From: Micrococcales bacterium
GTDB lineage: Bacteria; Actinomycetota; Actinomycetes; S36-B12; UBA5976
DNA: 26,086 bases
Assembly: GCA_024640585.1 (NCBI GenBank)
Contig: JAHEEQ010000016.1
Span: 1-26,086, forward strand
Reading direction: 5' to 3'
A program made the translations under genes and the position numbers. Positions 1 to 7,973 of this stretch are shown here, piece after piece. A model generated the notes under the pieces. It saw nothing but the letters and a program-made list of their open reading frames with translations. It ran no database searches and was not told the DNA's origin. Each line of letters opens with the position of its first letter. The stretch's first letter is position 1.

Positions 1-3000
1 GGACGGGGCACCGAGATGGTCTTTGATGCAGTCTTGATGAGTGTACGTGGGTAAAGTCTAGAAATCCGCAATTGCTTGCTCTCAGGCAGGACTATGTTGG
101 CAAATCTGACACTTGTCGGACCTGCAATCACCTCACTTAAACCTGCTTCTTTTGCAAGCTGCCGAAGTTTCGCAACCAGTAAGAGAGTTCGCACTTCCCC
201 AGGCAATGGCCCGTAGCGGTCAACCATTTCCGCTTCAACTTCCGCAATATCAACTTCGGTCTGGCAAGCGGCAATTCGCTTATACATTTCAAGACGTAAA
301 CGTTCGGCGGGAACATAATCGTGTGGCAGATAAGCAGTTAACGGAAGTTCAAGCCGCATCTCGGCATTTTGTTCACCAGTTTCGCCTTTATGTTCTGCGA
401 GAGCTTCTCCAACAAGTCGAACATAAAGATCGAATCCAACATCTGCGATATGCCCGCTTTGTTCGCCACCTAGCAGATTTCCAGCTCCGCGAATTTCAAG
501 ATCTTTCATCGCAACTTGCATGCCACTACCCAAGTCAGTGTGTTGGGCAATTGTGGTCAAACGTTCATGTGCTGTTTCAGTTAGGGGTTTGTCTGGTGGA
601 TATAAGAAATATGCATAAGCTCGTTCTCGACCTCGACCTACGCGTCCTCGCAATTGATGCAACTGTGACAAACCGAAAGCGTCAGCTCTTTCAATAATTA
701 AAGTATTTGCGTTTGGAATATCCAATCCGCTTTCAACAATTGTGGTTGAAACTAGTACATCGAATTTCTTTTCCCAAAAATCAACAATAATTTGTTCAAG
801 TTGATGTTCGTTCATTTGGCCATGTGCAATTGCTATTCGGGCTTCTGGGACCAATGTCTGCAGTTTTGTGACAGCTTGTTGGATGGAATTTACGCGATTG
901 TGCAGATAGAAAACTTGACCATCGCGCAATAACTCTCTTCGAATTGCAGCCGCAACCTGTTTATTGTCGTATTGGCCCACGAAGGTCAAAATTGGATGTC
1001 TCTGCTCTGGTGGAGTGGTGATCGTGGACATCTCTCGAATTCCTGTCAAACTCATTTCCAAAGTTCTTGGAATTGGAGTAGCTGACATCGTCAAAACATC
1101 TACATTTGTTCGGATAGCCTTTAAATGTTCCTTGTGCTCAACACCAAATCGCTGCTCTTCGTCGACAATTACTAAACCTAAATCCTTGAAACGTACATCT
1201 TTACTGAACAGGCGGTGTGTTCCGATCACAATGTCAACAGCGCCAGAAGTCATATCTTCTAACACTTTCTTTACTTCGGAATCAGTTTGAAAGCGTGAAA
1301 GTGCGGCAAGTTTGATTGGAAATTGTGAATAGCGTTCTTTAAAAGTATTGAAGTGTTGTTGCACCAAGAGTGTGGTTGGCACCAAAATCGCAACTTGCTT
1401 ACCATCTTGAACTGCTTTAAATGCGGCGCGGACAGCAATCTCAGTTTTACCGTAACCCACATCTCCACATACAACCCGATCCATAGGAACAGTTCTTTCC
1501 ATGTCTCGTTTAACTTCTTCAATGACTGTCAATTGATCTGGAGTCTCGTTGTATGCAAAAGCATCTTCTAGTTCCTTTTGCCAAATCGTGTCAGGAGAAA
1601 ACGCAAAGCCAACCGCTGCATTTCTCGCTGCATAAAGTTTGATGAGTTCATGTGCAATTTGGCGCACAGCCTTACGGGCGCGAGTTTTTGCTAGTGCCCA
1701 ATCTGAACCGCCTAAGCGGTGAAGTGTTGGGGTTTCTCCGCCAACATATCTTGTAATTAAATCTAGTTGCTCGGTTGGAACATACAGAACATCTACTGGA
1801 CCACCTTTTTTGGCAGGCGAATATTCGAGGACCAAGTACTCGCGAGTGGCGGTTCCAATAGTGCGCTGTTCCATAGCTTGGTATCTGCCCACACCGTGCT
1901 GTTCGTGAACTATGTAGTCCCCGACTTTCAAAGTTAGCGGATCTATTGCGCGTTTTCGTCGCGATGGCATTTTGACAACATCGCGCATCGAACCGTGCTG
2001 ACCAGAAATGTCTTCTTCAGTGAAAAATGCAAAATCCGGTGTGACAAATCCGTGTATTTGGTTTGCTTGAACAACCTGCACAAGTGCTGTACTCAACTTT
2101 GAGGTATCTTCAACAAGTCTCGCAACAACGTCTTGCGAGCCAAGAGATTCCACCATTCGTTTAGCTAAACCGTGACCTAGAGTGGAAATCAAAACTGGTT
2201 TCTTGTTTGAAATGTGTTCGCGAATGTCGGCAACTAGCGCCTCAAAATTCCCGCGATAATTCGGCGCCTGCGAGACACTTAAATTGATTACGTCTGACAA
2301 CTCTTCGTCTGCACTGAATGGAGAAATCCCCCACCAGTTGTGTTTGAGATTCTTGGCAATCTCTCGCAATTGGGCGAGGTCGCGATAACTGGTTTCGCCT
2401 AAATCAATTGGTGCTTTGTTTCCAGATGCCGCATTAAGCCACGACGCTTCCAAAAACTCTTGACTAGTTGCGACTAAGTCATGTGTGCGAGTGCGAATAC
2501 GTTCAGGGTCACAACCAATTATCAATGCATCTTTTGGAAGTAAATGAATAAGAGTTTCAAGTCCGTCTGCCAGGACAGGGCTTAAAGATTCAATCCCTTC
2601 CACATATATTCCCTGAGATACTTTTTCAAAAACCTCAATCAATTCTGGATATTGAGTAGATAATTTTTCAGCTCGTTCTTTTACTTTATCTGTGATCAAA
2701 AGTTCTCGACAAGCTGGAGCAAACAATCCGTTTTCAGCCATCTCAAGTGTTCGCTGATCGATGACCGCAAAATAACGAATCTCTTCTACTTCATCTCCAA
2801 AAAACTCTACGCGCAATGGATGCTCTTCGGCCGGAGGAAATACATCAACTAAGCCACCGCGAACTGCATACTCGCCACGGCGCTCTACCAAATCGACTTT
2901 TTGATATCCCGCATTAAATAAATCCGCAGCCAATTTATTAATTTCAGTTTCATCACCGCGTTTTATGACTACGGGTTCTACATCAGCCAAACCAGTAATC

Positions 3001-3404
3001 AATGGCTGTAACACAGCCCGAATAGATGCAACTAAGACTTTTATCTCAGGCTGTCGATCCTTTTTTGCATGCACCAAACGGCGTATAACTGCAAGTCTTC
3101 GACCTATAACATCTGTAGAAGGCGAAAGCCTTTCGTGCGGAAGAGTTTCCCAGGGCACAAACTCGGCAACTGCATCGCTTTCCAAAAAGGATGTGAGTTC
3201 TGATACGAGTTCTTCCGCTTCACGACTAGTTGCAGTTATTGCTAACACGGCTCGGCCGGTTGCAAGTTCGGCAACTAATGCAGAGCGAATAGCGCGAGGT
3301 CCAGAGACTTCGCCTTCAGGCAATTGCAAGATTTGTTTAGTTGCTGCCGCCCAAGAAGGTATGGAATTTAAACTTGTCAGGAGACCCGACAAACTTTTTT
3401 CCAT
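1..3404 (-). CDS. mfd: Transcription-repair coupling factor Mfd (3' end beyond window)
   Basis: Mfd is a DNA translocase that removes RNA polymerase stalled at DNA damage and recruits UvrA. The frame is open from an ATG at 3404 to the window edge, about 1,134 codons. Mfd is usually about 1,150-1,200 residues, so only roughly the last 50 are missing. The N-terminal UvrB-like part is recognisable. The helicase core has Walker A GYGKT at residues 650-654, the DEEQR box at about 748-752, and the QLRGRVGR motif near residue 918. The final visible residues (LPESKQLRISRLYP) match the family's C-terminal region. The start lies 5 bases after the cysQ stop, so it is probably co-transcribed with pth and cysQ. 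A short AGGA lies just before the ATG. No internal stop or frameshift was found. Identity is near certain. Confidence 0.97.
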   Translation of the reverse strand, partial: MEKSLSGLLTSLNSIPSWAAATKQILQLPEGEVSGPRAIRSALVAELATGRAVLAITATSREAEELVSELTSFLESDAVAEFVPWETLPHERLSPSTDVIGRRLAVIRRLVHAKKDRQPEIKVLVASIRAVLQPLITGLADVEPVVIKRGDETEINKLAADLFNAGYQKVDLVERRGEYAVRGGLVDVFPPAEEHPLRVEFFGDEVEEIRYFAVIDQRTLEMAENGLFAPACRELLITDKVKERAEKLSTQYPELIEVFEKVSQGIYVEGIESLSPVLADGLETLIHLLPKDALIIGCDPERIRTRTHDLVATSQEFLEASWLNAASGNKAPIDLGETSYRDLAQLREIAKNLKHNWWGISPFSADEELSDVINLSVSQAPNYRGNFEALVADIREHISNKKPVLISTLGHGLAKRMVESLGSQDVVARLVEDTSKLSTALVQVVQANQIHGFVTPDFAFFTEEDISGQHGSMRDVVKMPSRRKRAIDPLTLKVGDYIVHEQHGVGRYQAMEQRTIGTATREYLVLEYSPAKKGGPVDVLYVPTEQLDLITRYVGGETPTLHRLGGSDWALAKTRARKAVRQIAHELIKLYAARNAAVGFAFSPDTIWQKELEDAFAYNETPDQLTVIEEVKRDMERTVPMDRVVCGDVGYGKTEIAVRAAFKAVQDGKQVAILVPTTLLVQQHFNTFKERYSQFPIKLAALSRFQTDSEVKKVLEDMTSGAVDIVIGTHRLFSKDVRFKDLGLVIVDEEQRFGVEHKEHLKAIRTNVDVLTMSATPIPRTLEMSLTGIREMSTITTPPEQRHPILTFVGQYDNKQVAAAIRRELLRDGQVFYLHNRVNSIQQAVTKLQTLVPEARIAIAHGQMNEHQLEQIIVDFWEKKFDVLVSTTIVESGLDIPNANTLIIERADAFGLSQLHQLRGRVGRGRERAYAYFLYPPDKPLTETAHERLTTIAQHTDLGSGMQVAMKDLEIRGAGNLLGGEQSGHIADVGFDLYVRLVGEALAEHKGETGEQNAEMRLELPLTAYLPHDYVPAERLRLEMYKRIAACQTEVDIAEVEAEMVDRYGPLPGEVRTLLLVAKLRQLAKEAGLSEVIAGPTSVRFANIVLPESKQLRISRLYPRTLIKTASKTISVPR

Positions 3405-3409
3405 TTTTC

Positions 3410-4201
3410 CTACCGATTCTTAAGTACTGACAAAACCATCTCTTGATGATGTGGCCAGGTCGCCACATAGGACGCAGTCTTAGGTGGCATCTGATTAAAC
3501 ACCAAATCCCGACCTTCCATGTCAGTCACAACAAGTCCTTGATGCAACCCAATAGCGGTTGGGGCAGCAGAATCCCATTCGTTAAACCCGGCACTACTTA
3601 CATAGAGGTCTGCTCTTCCTGTAAGCACCCGATCCACCTTGCCGCCAACTGAACCACAGTTATCAATTTCAACACCTGTGTAGCCCAGAGCTTCTACTTT
3701 CGGCAATAGCCCTAACTTCAACATTGCAAGTAGTTCTTTACTTTCGCGTGGAGATGCGATGATGACAAATGGTCGAGCGCCACCTTCTCGAACAGTAACG
3801 GGTTTAACTTCGGTAGTTGTCCAGGCAAATTTATGTTCTGGTAAAACTACTGCGCCCGAAATCAATTTCTTTTCTGAAGAGCTCCAAAGAGCCACATGGA
3901 TCGCGCATTCTGGAAGTGAGCGTGCATATTCGTATGTTCCATCAACCGGATCGATAATCCAGACTCGGTCTGCTCCAAGTCGTAAATCAGAATCCGCTGA
4001 CTCTTCAGACAAAACTGCATCTTCTGGTCGATGTATTGCAAGTTGTTCAAGTAAATAATCATTCGATGTTAAGTCGGCGGTGACAGCAAGTTGTTTCGCT
4101 GCATTGTTATCTGATGGGTCAATGTTTGCCGCTTTGCGGATATCCATGACAATTTCGCCGGCGCGAGTTGCAATTTCTAGTGCTAAATCATGGTCATTCA
4201 T
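3410..4201 (-). CDS. cysQ: Inositol monophosphatase-family phosphatase, CysQ-like
   Basis: This 263-residue protein belongs to the Mg-dependent, Li-sensitive phosphatase family. Metal-binding motifs are visible: SEES (E66, E67), DPVDGT (D84-T89) and WDSAAP (W208-P213). The last motif, in a GFNEWDSAA context, resembles actinobacterial CysQ, which removes the 3'-phosphate from PAP or PAPS in sulfur metabolism. Inositol-1-phosphatase activity is also common in this family, so the substrate is inferred. The ATG overlaps the pth stop as ATGA, which implies translational coupling, and mfd follows after 5 bases. Family confidence is high and the CysQ assignment is moderate. Confidence 0.85.
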   Translation of the reverse strand: MNDHDLALEIATRAGEIVMDIRKAANIDPSDNNAAKQLAVTADLTSNDYLLEQLAIHRPEDAVLSEESADSDLRLGADRVWIIDPVDGTYEYARSLPECAIHVALWSSSEKKLISGAVVLPEHKFAWTTTEVKPVTVREGGARPFVIIASPRESKELLAMLKLGLLPKVEALGYTGVEIDNCGSVGGKVDRVLTGRADLYVSSAGFNEWDSAAPTAIGLHQGLVVTDMEGRDLVFNQMPPKTASYVATWPHHQEMVLSVLKNR

Positions 4202-4773
4202 TTGTTGTACCTATTCTGTGCTTCATCTAGCCCTTTTGTGATTAGCACTTCAACTGCATCACAAACTTCTTCATTAAAAATTGCAAGCTCTTTAGTTTCT
4301 GCACTTGCAAAAGGTTTTAATACATACGCTGCTGGATCCATCTGTCCTGGAGGGCGTCCAATTCCTAAACGCACTCGCAACCAATCACCTGTGCCAGTTG
4401 CCGACCGAATACTTCGTAAACCATTGTGGCCATTGTCTCCACCGCCGAGTTTCATACGAATCGATGCAAAATCAATATCAAGTTCGTCATGCAAAACTAT
4501 TAGACGGTTTACTTCAATCTTGTAAAAATTCATTAAAGCTTTTACAGCTGCTCCAGATTGATTCATATATGTTTGCGGGAAAACCAAAATTACTCGATTT
4601 TGTTCAAATCTTCCCTCAGCTACAAATGCTTGGGCTTTTTTGTGTCGAGAGAATTTCAATCCGAGGCGATTAGCCCAAACTTCAAGTGCAATTGCACCGA
4701 TGTTGTGACGGGTTTTTGTATATTCAGGGCCAGGATTGCCAAGACCAACAATGAGCCAAACTTCGTCAGTCAT
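4198..4773 (-). CDS. pth: Peptidyl-tRNA hydrolase
   Basis: Pth hydrolyses peptidyl-tRNA released from stalled ribosomes. The protein is 191 residues, the usual length. Visible family features are VGLGNPGPEY (residues 9-18), the catalytic His in TRHN (H23), YMN (N71), HDELD with D96, and the GGGDNGHNGLRS loop. I chose the ATG at 4773 because AAAGGA lies 7 bases before it; a TTG two codons upstream would sit too close to that site. The stop overlaps the cysQ start as ATGA. A terminator hairpin separates it from rplY upstream, so it heads a pth-cysQ-mfd unit or is reached by read-through. The pth-rplY neighbourhood is typical of actinobacteria. Confidence 0.97.
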   Translation of the reverse strand: MTDEVWLIVGLGNPGPEYTKTRHNIGAIALEVWANRLGLKFSRHKKAQAFVAEGRFEQNRVILVFPQTYMNQSGAAVKALMNFYKIEVNRLIVLHDELDIDFASIRMKLGGGDNGHNGLRSIRSATGTGDWLRVRLGIGRPPGQMDPAAYVLKPFASAETKELAIFNEEVCDAVEVLITKGLDEAQNRYNK

Positions 4774-4805
4774 TCGCAATTCCTTTCTTCTTGGAAAACC
4801 CTATG

Positions 4806-4838
4806 AAAAAACCGCGCCTCAATTTAATGAGACGCGGT
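4806..4838 (-). terminator. Rho-independent terminator after rplY
   Basis: Reading the minus strand, an 11-bp stem (4828-4838 with 4811-4821, one G-U pair) closes a 6-base loop and runs straight into six U residues at 4811-4806. It lies 14 bases after the rplY stop, so it should end most rplY transcripts before pth. Confidence 0.85.
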
Positions 4839-4851
4839 CCTTTATTAAGAC

Positions 4852-5163
4852 TTATTTCGAGCGAGCTGCTGCGTCTTGAGCGCTGAGCACAACAAGGTCG
4901 ACATGCTCAAGATTCTGTGTAACTGGATCACGTTGAATGTCGCGCGGAGCAACTACAAGGCCTTTGCCGGCACCTGTTAGTTCGATGATGTTGTTTGCAT
5001 CGCGAAGAATCAAGGAAAGTTCTTTTGCGTCAACTGCAACATGAAGTAATTCGGTACCTTGACCGTAAATCACTGCTGGGATTTTGCCATCGCGACGTAG
5101 GCGACGGGCAGCACCTTTACCGAAGTCGCTTCGTAGGCTCGCTTCGATTGATACCTTTGGCAC
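4852..5163 (-). CDS. rplY: 50S ribosomal protein L25, short form
   Basis: L25 binds 5S rRNA in the large ribosomal subunit. From the GTG at 5163 the protein is 103 residues and contains the L25 core (GKGAARRLRRDGKIPAVIYG, then VDLVVL near the end). Most actinobacterial L25/CTC proteins are about twice this length and carry a C-terminal beta domain; that domain is absent here, and the natural stop is followed by a terminator. The GTG is preceded by AGGAG at a 7-base spacing. An in-frame ATG at 5211 also has AAGGA 7 bases upstream and would add 16 residues unlike the L25 N-terminus, so the GTG start is preferred but not certain. Confidence 0.93.
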   Translation of the reverse strand: MPKVSIEASLRSDFGKGAARRLRRDGKIPAVIYGQGTELLHVAVDAKELSLILRDANNIIELTGAGKGLVVAPRDIQRDPVTQNLEHVDLVVLSAQDAAARSK

Positions 5164-5238
5164 GGTAATGCTCCTGAAATACTCGAGTTTTTCGCACCAT
5201 GGCGTGGACATTTAAGAGTCCTTCGTCGATGACGGTTA

Positions 5239-5261
5239 AAAACCCTCGCCGTGGAGCGAGG
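5239..5261 (-). terminator. Probable terminator after prs
   Basis: On the minus strand, CCTCGC (5261-5256) pairs with GCGAGG (5249-5244) around a 6-base loop, followed by G and five U residues (5242-5238). The stem is short but GC-rich. It lies between prs and rplY, so it could end the glmU-prs transcript. It could instead be part of the rplY leader. Confidence 0.55.
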
Positions 5262-5302
5262 CGAAGTATGCCAAACCCCCGTTGGGGCCCTCGCGGTGGG
5301 GT
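5243..5302. repeat. GC-rich spacer with two copies of a 14-bp motif
   Basis: The prs-rplY spacer is strikingly GC-rich compared with its surroundings. It holds two near-identical words, CCCTCGCCGTGGAG at 5243-5256 and CCCTCGCGGTGGGG at 5289-5302. Between them are a small CCCC-GTT-GGGG hairpin and a complementary CTTCG/CGAAG pair (5221-5225 with 5262-5266) that could extend the terminator stem. The role is unknown. Confidence 0.5.
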
Positions 5303-6274
5303 CTACTTATCGAAAAGTGAGGTTACAGAGCCTTCAGTGAAGACCTCATTGATGGCTGTAGCAATCAATGGAGCAATCGACAAAATTTCAAGTTTGTCGA
5401 ATTTGCGATCTTCTGGGATTGGCAAAGTATCAGTGACAAGCACCTTTGAAATCTTAGATTCACTCAAGCGCTGTTTGGCTGGGTCTGAAAAGATGCCGTG
5501 CGTAGCAGCCACAATGACTTCACTCGCGCCAGCTTCGAACAAAGTCTCAGCAGCTTTTGCAATTGTTCCGCCGGTGTCGATCATGTCGTCAACAATTACA
5601 CAGATGCGGCCATCTACTTCACCAACAACTTCAAACATCTTGACTTGGTTTGGTACATCTGGATCGCGACGCTTGTGAATAATTGCAAGAGGAGCGCCGA
5701 GGATGTCTGTCCACTTTTCAGCAACACGTACGCGACCAGCATCCGGTGACACCACGGTTACTTTCGAAGTGTCAACAGTGTCTTTGATGTGACCTGCCAT
5801 AAGTGGCAATGCAAATAAGTGGTCAACTGGTCCGTCAAAGAAACCTTGAATCTGGGCTGTGTGCAAATCCACAACCATCAAGCGATCCGCGCCTGCTTGC
5901 TTGAAAAGATCTGCAAGCAAACGCGAAGTAATAGGTTCGCGGCCACGGTGTTTTTTGTCTTGACGTGCATAGCCTAAAAACGGCGCAATCACAGTGATTC
6001 GTTTTGCAGACGCGCGCTTTAGTGCATCGACCATGATTAGTTGTTCCATGATCCATTTGTTGATTGGTTCACTGTGGGTTTGGATTACAAAAGCATCGCA
6101 ACCGCGAACAGATTCTTCAAATCGAACGAAGATTTCGCCGTTTGCAAAATCATAAGCAGTGGTTGGAACAACTTCAGTCTTTAAAGCCTTTGCAACATCT
6201 TGAGCAAGTACGGGATGTGAACGACCTGCGAACAACATTAACTTCTTGCTTGGGGATGCTTGGATTCCTGTCAC
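5303..6274 (-). CDS. prs: Ribose-phosphate pyrophosphokinase (PRPP synthetase)
   Basis: This enzyme makes phosphoribosyl pyrophosphate from ribose-5-phosphate and ATP for nucleotide, His and Trp synthesis. The 323-residue length is normal for the class I enzyme. Visible signatures are FANGEIFVRF, the ATP-loop region YARQDKKHRGREPI, DLHTAQIQGFF, and the PRPP-binding loop VIVDDMIDTGGT. It starts at a GTG that overlaps the glmU stop as GTGA (6274-6271), so it is translationally coupled to glmU, a pairing common in Gram-positive bacteria. A probable terminator follows. Confidence 0.98.
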   Translation of the reverse strand: MTGIQASPSKKLMLFAGRSHPVLAQDVAKALKTEVVPTTAYDFANGEIFVRFEESVRGCDAFVIQTHSEPINKWIMEQLIMVDALKRASAKRITVIAPFLGYARQDKKHRGREPITSRLLADLFKQAGADRLMVVDLHTAQIQGFFDGPVDHLFALPLMAGHIKDTVDTSKVTVVSPDAGRVRVAEKWTDILGAPLAIIHKRRDPDVPNQVKMFEVVGEVDGRICVIVDDMIDTGGTIAKAAETLFEAGASEVIVAATHGIFSDPAKQRLSESKISKVLVTDTLPIPEDRKFDKLEILSIAPLIATAINEVFTEGSVTSLFDK

Positions 6275-7716
6275 TGTTTCTCCGTTTCGATTTTTTCGTT
6301 TGCTTTTGTAGCTGCAATGTCGGAGGTTGAACCTGCGCGCTTCATCCGAACCCAGCCAAGAATATTGCGTTGTTTTGCTCTGCCCACAGCTATTGAACCA
6401 GCCGGAACATCTTCAGTAATTACGCTGCCTGCAGCGGTATATGCGCCATCTCCAATGGTGACTGGAGCGACAAGCATGGTGTCGGAACCAATTCGAACTG
6501 CATCACCGACAACCGTGTGATGCTTTTTGACTCCGTCATAGTTGACGAAAATAGTTGCGGCACCAATATTTGAACCTTCACCGATGGTTGCATCACCAAC
6601 ATATGAGAGGTGGGGAACTTTTGATCCAGCACCGATGATTGCATTCTTGATTTCAACATAAGCACCGACTTTTGCAGATTTGTGTAATTCGCTGCCTGGG
6701 CGCAAATAACTGAATGGTCCTACTTGGGCGCGAGCTCCAATGTGGGCATCGTTTGCATAGGTGCGAGTGACGATTGCACCTTCGTCAATGGTGCAATCTA
6801 TTAATGTCGTATCAGGACCAATGTGAGCATCTTCGCCGATTGCAGTTTTACCTTGCAGGTAGGTTGAAGGCTCAATCACAACATCTCTTGCAATCACAAC
6901 ATCAGACTCGATCCAGGTTGTTGCAGGATCAATAATTGTTACGCCTTCGCGCATCCAAACTTCGTTGATGCGATTTCTAAGAATATCGGTGCAGGTGGCA
7001 AGCTGTTTGCGATCATTGATGCCAAGAATTTCGGTTTCATCCGATACCCCAACACCAATTACATTTTGACCGGCTTCATGCAAAATCTTGATGACATCAG
7101 TGAGGTATTCCTCACCTTGCGCATTATTGGTTGTGATTTTTTCTAATGCATATTCGAGCTGCTGGCGATTGAAAACATAAATGCCAGAATTGATTTCATT
7201 AATTACTTTTTGATCACCTGTGGCATCTTTTTCTTCAACAATACCTACGACTGCCGAAGATTTGTCGCGCAAGATGCGACCGTACCCAAACGGATTTGAG
7301 ACCTTTGCGGTCAAGATTGTGGCAGCAGCGTTTGCTTCGGAATGCGCCTGCCACAAAACTCTAAGCGCAGCACCAGTTAGTAGCGGAGTATCGCCATATA
7401 AAACTATGACACTGTCGTTGTCTGTTATTGCATTTGAATTTTCAAGTGCGATTCGCACAGCATGGCCAGTTCCGTTTCGTGGTGTCTGTTCGACTTTCAA
7501 AACCGCTGGCTGATTTTCACTTAACCATGCTTCAACTTGTTCACGACCACTTCCGGTAACTACCAGGATTTTTTTAGGTTCAAGTTGCCAAGCTGCATTT
7601 AGAACATGTCCCAGGATTGGACGCCCGAGAATTTGATGGAGAACTTTGGGAAGTTTGGATCTCATTCGGGTGCCTTCACCGGCGGCTAGAACCAGCACGA
7701 GTGATGGTGTTGACAC
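6271..7716 (-). CDS. glmU: Bifunctional N-acetylglucosamine-1-phosphate uridyltransferase / glucosamine-1-phosphate acetyltransferase
   Basis: GlmU carries out the last two steps to UDP-GlcNAc, the precursor of peptidoglycan. The 481-residue protein has the N-terminal nucleotidyltransferase domain (LAAGEGTRMRSKLPKVLH, residues 10-27; YGDTPLL; NSGIYVF) and a C-terminal left-handed beta-helix of hexapeptide repeats from about residue 260. The helix contains YLRPGSELH, YVEIKNA and the acetyltransferase segment FVNYDGVKKHHT. The GTG start at 7716 is supported by GGAGG six bases upstream and by the match of the N-terminus to the family. The tRNA-Gln gene lies 56 bases upstream on the same strand. 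Confidence 0.98.
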   Translation of the reverse strand: MSTPSLVLVLAAGEGTRMRSKLPKVLHQILGRPILGHVLNAAWQLEPKKILVVTGSGREQVEAWLSENQPAVLKVEQTPRNGTGHAVRIALENSNAITDNDSVIVLYGDTPLLTGAALRVLWQAHSEANAAATILTAKVSNPFGYGRILRDKSSAVVGIVEEKDATGDQKVINEINSGIYVFNRQQLEYALEKITTNNAQGEEYLTDVIKILHEAGQNVIGVGVSDETEILGINDRKQLATCTDILRNRINEVWMREGVTIIDPATTWIESDVVIARDVVIEPSTYLQGKTAIGEDAHIGPDTTLIDCTIDEGAIVTRTYANDAHIGARAQVGPFSYLRPGSELHKSAKVGAYVEIKNAIIGAGSKVPHLSYVGDATIGEGSNIGAATIFVNYDGVKKHHTVVGDAVRIGSDTMLVAPVTIGDGAYTAAGSVITEDVPAGSIAVGRAKQRNILGWVRMKRAGSTSDIAATKANEKIETEKQ

Positions 7717-7741
7717 GAATTTCCTCCCAAGGACAGGGCAA

Positions 7742-7770
7742 ACCCTAACCTTTGAGAGACTTGTTGGGAA
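7742..7770 (-). promoter_or_regulatory. Candidate glmU promoter
   Basis: On the minus strand, TTCCCA (7770-7765, four of six matches to TTGACA) is followed after 17 bases by TAGGGT (7747-7742), a TANNNT -10 element. A start near 7735 would give a leader of about 20 bases that contains the glmU Shine-Dalgarno site. This would let glmU-prs be transcribed independently of the tRNA. It is a pattern match only. Confidence 0.4.
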
Positions 7771-7772
7771 TG

Positions 7773-7843
7773 CTCCCCGTCGAGGATTCGAACCTCGCCA
7801 AACGCCTCCAAAGGGCGTCGTGCTGCCGCTACACTAACAGGGA
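7773..7843 (-). tRNA. tRNA-Gln (anticodon UUG)
   Basis: The minus strand folds into a complete 71-base cloverleaf. The acceptor stem is TCCCTGT/ACGGGGA with discriminator G. The D stem is GTGT/GCAC and the anticodon stem ACGCC/GGCGT encloses the loop CTTTGGA with anticodon TTG. The T arm is CGAGG-TTCGAAT-CCTCG. CCA is not encoded. The anticodon reads CAA (and CAG by wobble) for glutamine. Confidence 0.97.
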
Positions 7844-7868
7844 TTAGCCAGCACTTTTTAGGGCACTA

Positions 7869-7928
7869 GCAAGGGCGTATTGAACACACGCCCGCCGCTT
7901 GCAGACTCGTCGCCCGCTTACGGGGGCG
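7869..7928. other. Two GC-rich hairpins between tRNA-Gln and tetR
   Basis: The first imperfect hairpin pairs GCAAG+GGCGT (7869-7878) with ACGCC (7888-7892) and CTTGC (7898-7902), with a 5-base bulge. A second pairs CGCCC (7911-7915) with GGGCG (7924-7928). They lie in the divergent control region upstream of both the tRNA and tetR. Neither is followed by a U-tract, so an operator or leader structure is more likely than a terminator. Confidence 0.4.
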
Positions 7929-7973
7929 TAGGTTAGCGTGAATAATTGGGCGCGAGAAATTGATAGGCGGCAT

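Noticed and set aside
113..697. Open frame of 194 codons on the plus strand
   Set aside because: It lies wholly antisense to mfd, whose helicase motifs are intact in the other frame, and the translation resembles no known protein.
1..3404. Possible frameshift or pseudogene in mfd
   Set aside because: The frame is continuous from 3404 to the edge and all key motifs are in one frame.
2965..3423. Open frame of 152 codons on the plus strand
   Set aside because: Antisense to the 5' end of mfd; Ser/Thr/Ala-rich shadow composition.
5199..5678. Open frame of 159 codons on the plus strand
   Set aside because: Antisense shadow of prs that continues through the GC-rich spacer; no family signature.
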